This document shows positions 1 through 12,200 of a stretch of 64,000 nucleotides of DNA, in pieces. The DNA is taken from positions 108,710,108 through 108,774,107 of the forward strand of contig CM063283.1 of assembly GCA_032173965.1 (NCBI GenBank), written 5' to 3'. The translations under genes were made by a program, and so were the position numbers. The notes beneath the pieces are model-generated. The model ran no database searches. It was given only the letters and a program-made list of their open reading frames with translations, and was not told where the DNA came from. Within the stretch, counting starts at the first letter, position 1. Every line of letters begins with the position of its first letter. Source of the stretch: Sitta carolinensis. Taxonomy: Eukaryota > Chordata > Aves > Passeriformes > Sittidae.

Positions 1-118
1 CACCACAATTGTATGTTTGTAGCAAGAATAAATCTTAGCACTGTCTTTTTATTAAAAACATGTAATTTTGGTCACAGAACTGATAAGAAACTTATGAATT
101 ACAGCCTTTTGCATCTAG

Positions 119-134
119 AAAAAAAAAAAAAAAA
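119..134 (+). repeat. A16 homopolymer
   Basis: Uninterrupted run of 16 A. No retroposed gene body is visible upstream of it, so it is a simple repeat and not a recognisable retropseudogene tail. Confidence 0.9.
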
Positions 135-2489
135 GTAGCCAAAATCTTCTCCCTCCACACCAATTTGCTGCCCCAGTGAGATGAGAGTGCAATGGGATGA
201 ATCAAATATCTGAGCCTATTACAGAACATGAGAGCCCATCCTTTGCCAAAGCAGCCTGGCCTGTTCCAGGGTTTGCAACTATTTATCTACTCCCTTGCAG
301 TTAGGGGAATAAAGATGTCCTTTTAAGATTGCTGTTTCTATTCTCTGACTTTTGGTCTTATCAAAGAAGAAAAAGAACTGAGAAATCGACAGACAAAAAC
401 TACACAAACTGTGCTTTTAACTGGCACTTTCCTTTCAAAAAAAATCAGAACTGTCAATCAGGCACACAAACAAAATCAGGAAGAGCAGGACAATCTATCT
501 TTCCCTCCAGCTTTTGAGAAGAGGTACAGCATTTCCCACACATGACATGGTATCTCCTCCCTGGTTCTGAAGCCCCAAATTATTAACACAGTAAGGCATT
601 GTTTCGAGGTAGGAGCTTTTAAGCTGTGGACTTCAAGAACAGAACCAATACACCTAAAATGTGTGTTTTGCAGATCTTGTAGCTTGTGATGCAAGAAAAT
701 ATTTGACTGCTTGAATTAACACACAGAGCTAAGAAAAGCAGCTGATACCACTACCACCTACATATAGATACACTTTTAATTGAAAGTAATGTATATACAA
801 AGAAACCATCTTTAAACCTAACTCCTAAAGCACAAATGATATAGAGTAACATATTCAATGAAAGTGTTCTTTGTACCGAGTGTAAAGGGAGGATGGTGAA
901 TGCATTCCCAGAACACTGGGACTGTTTTTTTGCTCAAGTGTATTTATTGGATGGTGAACTTTGCTCCATAGCTTGCAGAGGTGTGGCTGTCACATCCATT
1001 TTTTAATTGGATGGATCCAGGACCAAACTATGGATTTAATAATCAGAAGTAAGGGACCAAGAGCATTTAATCACTCTTCGATGCAAACTTCAGACATACT
1101 ATTTTCTTGAAGTAGTGATAGGTAGAATGATACAGCAATTACTCCATGGATGATAGATTACCAACTGCAAGTGTATTATTCCTTGTCCTTGCCCGAACTG
1201 TTCTATGGCTGCCCAAAAAGGACTGGGTTTAAAGTTGGACCTGAAGTATCAACTCAATCCTAATAGGCTCTATTGCCAAGAACGTTTTTTGGGTTGCAGA
1301 AAGACAGCTGTGTGCATAAATAAACCATAACATAATCGGAAGAAAAATATAACGTAACAGTGTGAATTTGGTCTGACTGAAACAAATTATATGCTGAAGT
1401 TCTTTGATATTTTTTGTTTTAGTTTTGAAGGTGTGTCCTGTTGAAGCTTGTTCTATTAATACAAGGTAAAAGGAAGTCTCACCCAATTCTTTACACATTC
1501 ATTGGGAATTCAAGAAAAGAGCTTTATAGTAAGTGAAAGTTATGGTTCAAAACAATTATGCATTTTAAAATAAGATTTTTGCATTTACTAGATAGAAGTC
1601 AGTGAGTTTGCTTTTCTTAGGTTCCAGTGTGTGCATTTACCAATGCTTTTTATATTTTTTTGATTCTGTTCTTGAAAAGTCTGGGGTTTTTTTACTGTCA
1701 CAACTAAAATTTTCATCTCCCACCATAAAACCCCACTTTATTTAACTACTTACCAGTGCCTTGAATGTAGTTTCTTCATTGCTGGGAAATGATTATACCA
1801 GTAATTTAAATAATAAAATTTCAGGGGCTATACGTTTATGTCCCTCTTCCTTGTGTCACTGAGCTACACTGTATATCCTTGAGGATGTATTTTGATAGCA
1901 GTTGAACCAGTGAAAGCTCCCGAGAGTGAAGGAGTGGTCATACAGGATGAGAGGCCCAGTCCTGCTCAGCACTTCGTGACAGCAGCCTGGGACGTGCACC
2001 TATGGCAAAGCAGGACAGCAGGGCCACAGCTCCCTGAGGGCATCTCAGTTAATTGTCTCTTAAGATTGGTGGGTTTTTGTGTAAGGCATTGACTGAGTGC
2101 TGTATATTTGGACTCATCTCTGTTTACTGTCACATGAGCAAAACACTTCTTCAGAACAGGAGCCGAAACTGCTTTTTCTGCCCGGAAGCCAGAACTGAGT
2201 GTGTGATCTGAAGGCCTGTCCTTTCGTTACATTATTTGTGAAAAGGCATCATGTGCTGTAAGTAACTGGGGTGCACTCTCTGACTGTTACTTGTCCCGAG
2301 AACTATTGGCAGGTGAATGTCTTTCGGAGAAAGACACTTGCTGCTGCTGCTCTCCAGTTCCCTTTCAGGGCCTGACCTTCAGCACTTAACTTGAAGCAAG
2401 ACAGTCCTTTGATGTAAAGGGTTTCCTTTTCTGTTTAAGTCTTTTGAGAAGTTATTCCACGTGGAAGCTTCTCTCCTCTGAAGACACAC

Positions 2490-2868
2490 TGTCAGGCTTG
2501 GGGCTGTTCAGCCTGGTGGAGGCTCTGGGGAGACCACAGAACCCCTCCTAGTATTAAGAGGGGGCTTACAGGAAAGCAGGAGAGGGACTTAAGGCAAAGG
2601 CATGTAGTGATAGGACAGGGAGAATGGCTTCAAATGGAGAGTAGGTTTAGAATGGATGTTAGGAAGAAATTATTTCCTGTAGTGAAGCACTGGCACAGGT
2701 TGCCCAGAGAAGCTGTGGGTTCCCCATCCCTGGAAGTGTTCAAGGCCAGGTTGGATCAAAGGATCAGCCTGGACTAGTGGAAGGTGTCCTGTCCATGGCA
2801 GGGGGTTGGAACTGGATGATCACTGTGGTCCCTTCCAACCCAAACCATTCTGTGATGCTATGAGACAA
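2490..2868 (+). mobile_element. CR1 LINE 3' fragment, sense
   Basis: Typical avian CR1 3' end. It opens with a 'ggctgttcagcctgg' block and passes through 'gttaggaagaaattatttcc' and 'cacaggttgcccagagaagc'. It ends in 'cattctgtgatgctatgag', a degenerate form of the CR1 terminal repeat. It is 5'-truncated, as almost all CR1 copies are, and has no coding potential. Confidence 0.9.
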
Positions 2869-5169
2869 GTTAATATGTTTTGAGTATGTCGGCTTTGTTG
2901 CCTTGATGTGCAGAGCCAAATCCTGTTGTCAGTCTTGGCTTGAATACAGTTGGTTTTGATTAGAATTTCTTGGGCTCCATGTTGGGAGGTTCACTTTATG
3001 CTCTTACAGCTTACTTTAGCTCATGTGAGTGCAGCATGTAGGAGCATCTTGTACAAGGTGAAGTTGGATACTGTTGATTAGATGTGTTTTAGCTGAGCTT
3101 AGTCCCAACAGCACATTTTGAAATTAAAAAGAAAAGAGTTTTGAAAGAACTGAAGTATGTTTCTGGACAATTCCCTTTTATTTTCTTATTCGAATTAGAG
3201 GGCAAATAGAATTACATGTTTACATGGGTATTCTCAGTATTCCAGAAACTTATGCTGCCAGTTGACTTAATTTCATATGTATGATGTGGAATGATCACCA
3301 AAAAAGGTATTTGAAGTAATCTATTTTTCAATGAGAATAATTTTAGTTTGTAACCATTACAGTTACTCAAATTCTGTCATGTACTCTACCATTATGACAT
3401 TTATTGCTTTGAACTAATGTTGGAAGTTGATACAGTTGACTAAGTCTCATATACACTCACTTCTTTAGGAGGAGAAGAAATTTAAAGGGTTTTTTTTTGT
3501 AATATATGCTATTTGAGATAACATTTTCTGATTGTTGCTTATCCTGTATTTTTTAAATGTTAGATACTTCTTGCTCTGCTGAATAGTACCTTAACGGCAG
3601 GTTTTGCATTAATCGTTGAATGCATTTCGCTTTCAGTGCATGTCAGTGTTAAAGAGCAAAATCCTGTGACCTCCAGTTCTCCATTCTGATTATGTAAATA
3701 ATTTCCTCCTTCCTGAAAGATACATGGCACAGGGAGGAAAGAAAATGGAAAATGTGGGGGTGTGTGTATATATTGTAACTACTGAATTAGGTCAGTGTTA
3801 CAGATTTGGGGGAGGTGTTTCTAGTTGAGAAGTCATTCTGGTTGAAATAAAGGAATAGGATAGAAGTCTAGAATTTTTAGAACTAGAATCATATCATAAT
3901 CCTTGTGATGAGTCAGTACTTATTAAGGTTTTAAGAAGGCAGTTCCTAGAATCCTGTATGAAACAAATCAGTGATACCTTTCAACCCCAAATTTGTATTG
4001 CTGCTGTTAAGCCTTTTTGCAGTACAGCACTTGTGATGAAGCACATCTGTGAGCTCCCGTTTCATGGGAACATCATTCTGTAAATAAATTGCTGTATGGT
4101 TGTTAGAAAGCTCTGTTGTTACATGTTAAGCAGACTCTTACTCTGGCATTCATTGTTACCACATGGCAAAGTAGATTTTGTGACGTATGTCCTCACTTGT
4201 GTATAACCAGAATACTTTAGTATAAGGAAAAATAGATCTGTCCCCTAGATAGGGCTTAGGTAATGCTCATGAATAATAAAATGTATTTTAAGGTCTGCTT
4301 CTGTCATCTGGCACCTTGCATTTGTTTTTCTTTGAGACTCTGTATTATAAATAGCTAATTCAGGGAAAAGAGCTGTATGTATTGGGGTATTTCAGTTACT
4401 TTTGAAGAGGAGACTTTGAGAAACTCAAATGAAGGCCATTCTAGAGGTCAGCTGTATTAGAAAATTGTTTGTTCCTTTATCATTGCATGCTAAATGCCGT
4501 CCTTTGTGTTTGCTGTGACATGTTATCCTGTAACAGAGTATTGGGTACACATTCGCTTCTTACCTACCACTTTTCCAGGAACCCACATCTGATTTTTTTT
4601 TTCCCTGGTTTTTTGAAAAAGTGCTTGATTTCTCCCCAAAACAAAATTAACCTATTCTGCCACATAGGCATGAGTGTGGAAGCTGAGGTGAGGTTCAGGT
4701 GTGTGGCTGTACAGGATGGTTGAGCCTGGAAGCAGAGGCCCCTCCTGGAGGACAGTGCTATTCCTGGTGTCCTCCATGTGGGCAGCAGGGGCTCTCTTGG
4801 AATGCTGCTTGCATGAGGTGATGCCTTCTGAATGGGGACTATATGGAGTCAAAAAATCTATAGTTGTCTTTTTGGGGGCTACTGAAATTCCAAGGAGTCA
4901 GGTGGAGCAAAAATTGGCCTTCACTTATGGTTTAGTGGTGGATCAGTGTGACATAAGGAAATGAGGAAAACATGTCAAATAGGAATTTTCTCAGTTGGCA
5001 TCAAAAGTAAGTGTCAGCTGGATTCATTTGACTCAGTCTTCATAGCCTCATACACTGCTTGATTGGCAGTGGAGGAGTGAGTTTGTCACTTCACAGGGTT
5101 CTGTTTCATCTTGACCCTGTGTTAAAACATCCATTTAAAGCTTTAGGTAAAGGTGGTAATTTTTTTAAT

Positions 5170-5876
5170 GTGGCTTGTACCTGGCATAGGGCAACCCTGG
5201 ATTGCCCCATGGACAGACTGGGGAATGAGGTACTGGAAGGCAGTGCTGCAGAAAGGAACCTGGGAGTTCTGATCAGTGGAGAGTTGAACGTGGGTCAGCA
5301 GTGCCCTGGCAGCCAGGAGGGACATTCCTGTCCTGAGGGACATCAGGCCCAGCATGGCCAGCCTGGAAGGGGAAGGCATTGTCCTGCTCTGCTCTGGGCT
5401 GGGGCAGCCTCACCCCAGGTTGGTGTGTGTGCAGTGATGTAAGAAGGGCCACGAGGATGGTGAAGGGTCTTGAGGGGAGGCTGTATGAGGTGCAGCTGAG
5501 GTCCCTTGGTCTGTTCAGCCTGGAGGAGACTGAGGGGAGCCCTCACTGCAGTCACAGCTTCATCATGAGGGGCAGAGCAGGGGCAGGCACTGATCTCTGC
5601 TCTGTGCTGACAGGGACAGGACCCGAGGGAATGGCCTGGAGCTGTGCCAGGGGAGGTTTAGGTTGGGCATTAGGAAAAGGCTCTTCCCCCAGAGGGTGGC
5701 TGGGCACTGAACAGGCTCCCCAGGGCAGTGCTCACAGCACCAGCCTGACTCAGGAAACGTTTGATCAATACTCTTGGGCACAGAGTGTGACTCCTGGGGC
5801 AGGTTCTGTGCAGGGCCAGGAGTTGGACTTGATGATCCTTGTGGGGCCTTATAAACTGGGCATATCCAATATCAGA
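5170..5876 (+). mobile_element. CR1 LINE fragment, sense, close relative of the copy at 47510-48533
   Basis: About 700 bp of CR1 ORF2 end and 3' region. Landmarks are 'gggcaaccctggat', 'gaccctggcagccaggaggg'-like sequence, 'ggtctgttcagcctgga', 'aggtttaggttggg' and 'ggccaggagttggact'. The 3' end is degenerate ('gcatatccaatatc'). Long runs are nearly identical to the copy at 48000-48533, so both belong to one subfamily. ORFs across it are shadows of dead CR1. Confidence 0.88.
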
Positions 5877-8800
5877 AATAGTAGAAATGAGATATATGAA
5901 AACAAACATAGGGTATGTATATAAAAACAAGCATCCATTAGAATTCAGCTGGATACAGGCAGTTTGAATTTGTTTTGTTGGGTTGTCTGTAAGAGCAGTA
6001 TGTCATTGCATCAGTTTACATTTGTTTATTTATTATCAAATTAATTATAAATAGGTATAAAGGCTATTCTTGAGCCGAGCCAGACTGTGCCTTGTTGCAT
6101 TGTAACTCTAAAAGAATGAAATTGAATAGTCTGAATTAACGAAGTGATGCGAATTCAAAGTTTCATGGTTATTTAGTTCTAGAGAGATTAAAGCAGTGGT
6201 GTGTTCTCTGTGGGCATGCAGTTTGATGTTTTCTCTGAAGCATAAATGGTAAATGAGTGGCTGAAAACAGGACTGGTAAACGGCTGCCTTCTAATACTCT
6301 TTAAATTGCATGAATTGGATTATGATTGCATTTATGAAAGTATGTTTGTATATTCTGTAATTAAAAGGAAAATACCTGAACAAGGATATCCCTGCAGTCG
6401 AGTATGCAGATACTACAAGAAGCAGTCAGATGATTTATTAGACATGGAGTGTTTTTAGTTAGCTGCAGCATGACTTGAAGTTACTATTGTGTGTTTTGAG
6501 GACATCAAACAAATTTGGACGGAGAAGTGATGAACTCACTTAGGAAGTTGGCCTTGTCTAATGCACATGACAAAGACAAGTGAAATTCTGTGGAAGCCCT
6601 GAAATACACTTTCCTGGGAATGTAATTTAAGTGATACGCGTCACGATTAGACTCTTAAGCAAACAATCCCTAAATAAGTGGAAGAAAAAAATAGATTAGT
6701 CCTTCATGTAAATGTTTTGTATTTACTAGCATCTACAAAATTCATTATGTTTTTCTTAGATTTTGTTTCATTCAATGAATTTCCAAGATTTTGAGTAAAT
6801 TAGCTGTTTTGTATCTCCTGGTTAAGTTGTGCTACTTGCCTCGAGCAGAATGGAATTTGCAAGAATGCTTTGCCCACATCCTTCAGCTAAGCACAGAGGC
6901 AAAGCTGAGAGTAAATTCACACTAATGTCAGTCAGTCTGACAGGAGAGCTGCAGTTTGTCCTGGTTCCTTGGCTGGCATTAGGGTGAGTATTCTCTGGCC
7001 TTGCAGCACACCGCTTCAGATAATTAAAGAAACGGAAAAATAATCGGTCTTTGTACATTTGGTGGGGTTTTGTTGTTGTTTCCTTTAGTACTCTGAACCA
7101 GCTCACTTCATGATAATTCAGCCCAAAGCATTAGAATAGGGAAGAGATGAAATCAAGCAGCTTGACCTTGGCATGAGCTATTGTGGAACCGCAACTGCTG
7201 GTGAGCACTCCTGCCTGCAGTTGAAGCCAGCCTGGACCAGAATTGCTCCTGAATGAGAAGCTCTTCCTGCTTCTTTGCTACCTTGATCCTTGATCCAGCA
7301 CAAGTTTTTTGAGTCAATCAGCCCTGTTAAGGAAGAATGGTGGTGATTAAAGGTGGTTTATTGTGGTAGTGGTTGGCTTAGGGCTGCAGAAGAGTGCAGT
7401 GTGAATTGGCAGCAGTTTGATTTCACTGGTTTATGTGAGTGCCTCGAAGCCTCCATCAGGTAGTGCAGGGGAACTGACTGCATTGAACTGCAGTAGACTG
7501 CAGTGTGTGTCTATGTGTATATATGTGGCAGGAAACTTACTCTTGCTGATACTTTCTCCTTAGTGATCTTTATAAACATCAGTAGAAAACAAATACTCAG
7601 GAAGGCATTTTTTAAAAAGCACAGATTAAATATTAAATACATTCATTTTAAAAATTGCGTTTCAAAAATCAGTTTTTTCCAAAAGAAAGTTTTGAGTTGG
7701 TAATGCATTTGTTCTGTACTTAGTAGGCTTACTAAGCCTTATGAATATGAATTATGAAAGCTAGAGATGGATTACAGTTGAGTGTTTTGAAACAATGCAA
7801 TTTTGTTCAAAAGTGAACATTATTCTAGTAACATTATTAGAGATCTCTGAGTTTGTTGGTGCTGTTAATACTGGAGACTGGGCAGAGGAGTGTATTCAGT
7901 CAGTTTTTGTTGTATCTGTAATGCCTTGCAAGTTCACACAATATAAGAAAAGATTTTAAAGTGTCATGGAGAAAGATAACAGCATTGAAACTTAACTTGA
8001 GATGAGACATCATAATAAAACACTTAGAAATATGCATAGTGTTACAACAGAAATTTCACTCCAGTTGTTAACTTGAGGTTTTGGTGATTGGATCAGGAAC
8101 TCAGCACTGCCAAATGCATCTTGCTGGAAGCTCATAAAACTCGTTGTATCACCTTACTTGGCTTTTTAACTTTCTGAGAACTGTTTTTGTTTTATGTGCT
8201 GCTTGGAAGTCCTAGTTGCTCTGGGAAATTACATTTCAGCTTCCGTGGTTATACAATGCCTGGTGGCATAGAGTGGAATTGCTGTTATAACTTAATGCAG
8301 CTCTTTTTGCCTGTATATAACACAGTGAAGTTGAAATACAGTGAATATGGGACTGTTGGTATGCCATTACAAATTCAACAGATCTGATGTCACAATTTTC
8401 TTCATATAATCTGCAAAACTGCTTGGTGGGGATGTGATGGGCTTTGTCCTGGGGCCAAAAGCCAGGGGACCCAAGCTTTCATAGGCACATGCTGGATAAA
8501 GAGAATACAGGGCAAACTCCCTGGGTGAATACTGATGTGCTAGGAGGAGTTTGGCTGCAGGGTCTCTATTAGTCTCAGCTGAGGTAGAATCAGTCTCTTA
8601 ACTCCCTCTGACATCTGCAGTTAGACAGTGTCAGGAGGAGAATATTGGAAAAGATTACAAATTTGGCTTTTTAGTCTCTTAATCAGGTCATTTCTACATA
8701 GACCTTGAACAGCACCATGAATTCAGATGAGAATCTACTGTAGGAATTCAGGCACAGAAGAGTCAGAGTTAAACAGCTGCACACATTTACTCTGAATGCA

Positions 8801-9067
8801 GAGTAAACAGCCATACATTTGGAATGTGTGTCAGTTTATCAGTGGTATAAAGATGATTATAAGTGTAATTTTTACTTATAACATTAAAATAATGTTAAAT
8901 ATTTCAAATGTGACTTTCTCAGTTGTATTCAATAAAAAGAAATACTAAGTCTAAAATAGAAGATTCTCTATAGCAGTGTATTTTTTTCTGTAATACTCTT
9001 TTTCAGGTGTGGATTGTGTTTCCATGCATGTGTTAATGCAGGATATTGTCTTTTTTTTCCCCTCCAG

Positions 9068-9225
9068 GTTATGCAATGGTCTCTGCAAGATGGCATATTC
9101 TTGAGTTGGAGCTTTTTAAGGCAAGCATATGCTGGTACTTCAACTTTACTAAGTGGACTATAATTTCTTCTCTCACATCAACTACATAAGCAGACAAAAT
9201 TGCAAAGATCTGCCCTGTGTCGAGT
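9068..9225 (+). other. USP9X: USP9X 5' UTR in the first coding exon
   Basis: The acceptor is a strong polypyrimidine tract ending in 'cccctccag' at 9061-9067. The exon then runs 158 bases before the start codon at 9226. The start context has A at -3 and A at +4, which is adequate. The UTR contains an upstream ORF, listed separately. The true 5' end of the transcript is not in view. Confidence 0.8.
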
Positions 9226-12200
9226 ATGACAGCCACGACTCGTGGCTCTCCGGTAGGAGGGAATGATAGCCAGGGCCAGGCTCCTGATGGACAGTCCCAG
9301 CCTCCCCTCCAGCAGAATCAGGTATGGTATTAACGGTCAATTCAGCTAAAAATAAAGGAATTTGTTCTTTAGAAATAGTGTTCCTGAATTGAATTTGTGT
9401 ATTTCTGGAGATCTGTAGTTAAATTAGATATTTTTGTGTGTGTGTCTCAAAGTTCAACAATATTTTGAGGGATGAAGGCAGTGGTATTGACAAAGCAAAT
9501 ATGGTTAGAGAGCATGGTATGCAAAAAAATCGTTCCCTTTTCAGGCAGTGGCATAATTCTTTCAAGCATACCTGTTTTGGATAAGAAGGCTTCTTGGATT
9601 AATACCAGAAGCTTCCTCAGAACCACATTGTAGAACCTGCTACAGATTGGTAGAACTATACTACATCTGTGAGTTTGGTTTCTGCTCAGTTCTTCAGAAG
9701 CGTTTTCTGGATAAAGCAGCTTACTCAGGTATCAGTCCTTCCAGAGCAGCTGCATCCGGGTCTCTGTTCGTTGTACTTGACTTCCTGAACAGCTTCTCAT
9801 GTTCGTTGCTTTCAGAAGGAAAGCAAAAGCTTTCATATATTACATCACAGTGTAATGATTCTTTTTTGTTGGGGAGAAAAAATACCAGAGAAGATGCTTT
9901 TAAACAATGTCATATAAAGCCAAAACCATTTAAGGAAAGAACCATACTTTGTTATTTAGTTCAGTACGAAGATGATATTCTTTTAATACCATGAGTTTTA
10001 GTGATTGCTCCTTCCTGTGAGTGAATTGTACTTTGATATGTGTGGTGGGCTGGCCCTGAGCTGCCAAGCAAGTCTGCTGTCTCTGACTCCCTCTACCTTA
10101 GTGGGACAGGGAAGAGAATTGGAACAAAAAAGTGAGAAACTGTTTGGGCTGAGATAAATGCAATTTAATAAATGAAGGGGTAGGGGGAAACAAGTGATGC
10201 AAGTGCCATCACTCACTACCAGCTGATGGATGCCCAACCAGTCCCCAAGCAACAGCTGCATTGGGGAAAAAAAACCCTTTGTGTTACTGCCAAGTATGAC
10301 TCTCTGTGGCATGGAGTATCTTTTGGGTCATTTCAGGTCAGCTCTTCCGGCTGTGTCCCCTCCCAGCCTCTTGTCCTGCTAACTGCTTGGGACAAAGTGA
10401 GAATCACAGGATGGGTAAGGTTTGAAGGGACAACTGGTGATGATCTAATCCAGGCTCCCTGCTCAATCAGGGTTCCCTAGATCACCTTATTGGGGATTGT
10501 GACCAGACAATATGTCTCCAGAGAAGACTCCACAACCTCTCAGGGCAATCCATTCTAGTGCTTAGTTAGCCTCACTGTTAAGTTCTTCCTCATGTTCACG
10601 TGGAACTGTTGTGTTTCACTTTTTGCCTGTTGCCTCTTGTCCTGTTGCCTGGCATCACTGGGCAGAGCCTGGTGCATCCTCTGACCCCTTTCTTCAGATA
10701 CTGATGAGGTCCCCTCTAAGCCATCTCCATTTTAAATAGGCCCAGCTCCCTCAGCCTTTCCTCACTGAGATGCTCCAGCCCCTCCATCACCTTTGTCACC
10801 CTCCACTGGACCTGCCCCAGGAGCTCCGTGTCCCTCCTGTCCTGAGGAGCCCCGAACTGGACAGAGCACTCCAGGTGATCCTCACAGGGCTGAGCAGAGG
10901 ACAGGATCACCTCCCTGACCTGCTGGCAGTGCTCTTTGTAAAGCACCCCAGGATCCCATTGACCCCCTTGGCCACAGGGTCATGGAGCTGGCTCAGGGAC
11001 AGCTCACTGTCCTCCAGGACCCCCAGGTCCTTCTCCCCAGAGCTGCTTCCCAGCAGGTCAGTCCCAGCCTGTCCTGCTGCCTGGTGTTGTTCTTCCCCAG
11101 TGCAGGACCCTGCATTTGCCTTTGCTGGACTCCAGGAGGTTCTGTGCCCATCTCTCTGTCCTGTCGAGGGCCTTCCCAAGGGCTGCACGGCTCTCTGGGG
11201 CACTGGCCTCTCCTCCCAGCCTCGTGTGACCAGAGAACTCGCTGAGGAGGCGTCTGCCTCCAGGTCAGTGATGAGTAAGTTAAACAGTCCTGGGCCAGGT
11301 GTTGAACCTTGGGGGCCACCACTGGTGACAGGCCTCCAACTGGACCCTGTTTCACTGGCTGCCAACCTCTGGGATTGCCATTCAGCCAGTTCTCAACTCA
11401 CCTCACTGTCCACTCACCCTGTCCTCGCTTCTTGAGCTTGTCAATGAGGATGCCGTGAGAGACAGTGTCAGAGCCTTGCTGAAGTCGAGGCAGACATCAT
11501 CCCCTGCTCTCCCCTCATCCATCCAGGTGCTTGTTTCATTGTAGAAGCAATCAGGGTGGTCAAACATGATTTACCTTTAGTGAATCCATCCAGACCTTTC
11601 CTGATCATCTTCTTGTCTTCCATGTGGGTGGAAGCAGCCTCCAGAGTGAACTTTCTCTCACCTTTCCAGGGCTTGAAGTGAGGCTGACTGGCCATTAGTT
11701 CCCTGGGTCCTCCATCTTGCTCTTATTGAAGACTGGGGTGACATTTGCTTTCTTCTAGCCCTCAGGCACCTCTCCTGCCTCACTATGGTTCCAGCAGTTC
11801 TCTCAGCACTTGCAGGTGTATCCCATCAGGGCCCATGGACCTGTGGATATGAAGGTTTGAGACTATGAAATTATATAGTCTCTACCCAATCTTCTCAGCC
11901 AAAGGAAACTTCCTTCCTCTCGAATTCCTCCCCAGCCTCCTGGCTGAGGCAGCAACAGGACCACATTTTCCTATGTATTTATTTTGGTTGTGATGTATTT
12001 GAAGAAGCCCTTGTTGTTACTCTTGACATCCTTAGCCATGTTTAAGTCCAAGTGAGCCTTGACTTTCCTAATTGCATTTCTTCATACTCTGGCAACAACC
12101 CAGGTGGTAATTCCTGCTTCCACCTCATGGTATCTCCTGCCTGAGTCTGAGTTCTGACAGGAGTTAACAAAGAGAAAAACAGGCCTTGAATCTGCCAGCA

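Larger units (their letters stand above)
1..9067. other. Non-coding DNA upstream of first coding exon (probable USP9X intron 1)
   Basis: No exon, conserved ORF or RNA gene could be recognised on either strand. The stretch is AT-rich and has no CpG-island-like segment, so the USP9X promoter and any non-coding first exon probably lie left of the window. This is inference from the strong splice acceptor just before 9068. Two sense CR1 fragments sit here (about 2490-2868 and 5170-5876). The stretch 8430-8660 has a somewhat different texture and could be an old repeat, but I cannot name it. Confidence 0.6.

Noticed and set aside
5379..5924. 181-codon + strand ORF
   Set aside because: It lies within the sense CR1 fragment at 5170-5876 and does not match the CR1 protein frame throughout.
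1..9067. Promoter or CpG island for USP9X
   Set aside because: The stretch is AT-rich with sparse CpG and no clustered promoter elements. The acceptor at 9067 implies an upstream exon outside the window.
10770..11435. 221-codon + strand ORF
   Set aside because: It runs antisense through CR1 ORF2. It is an open-frame shadow of a GC-rich dead transposon.
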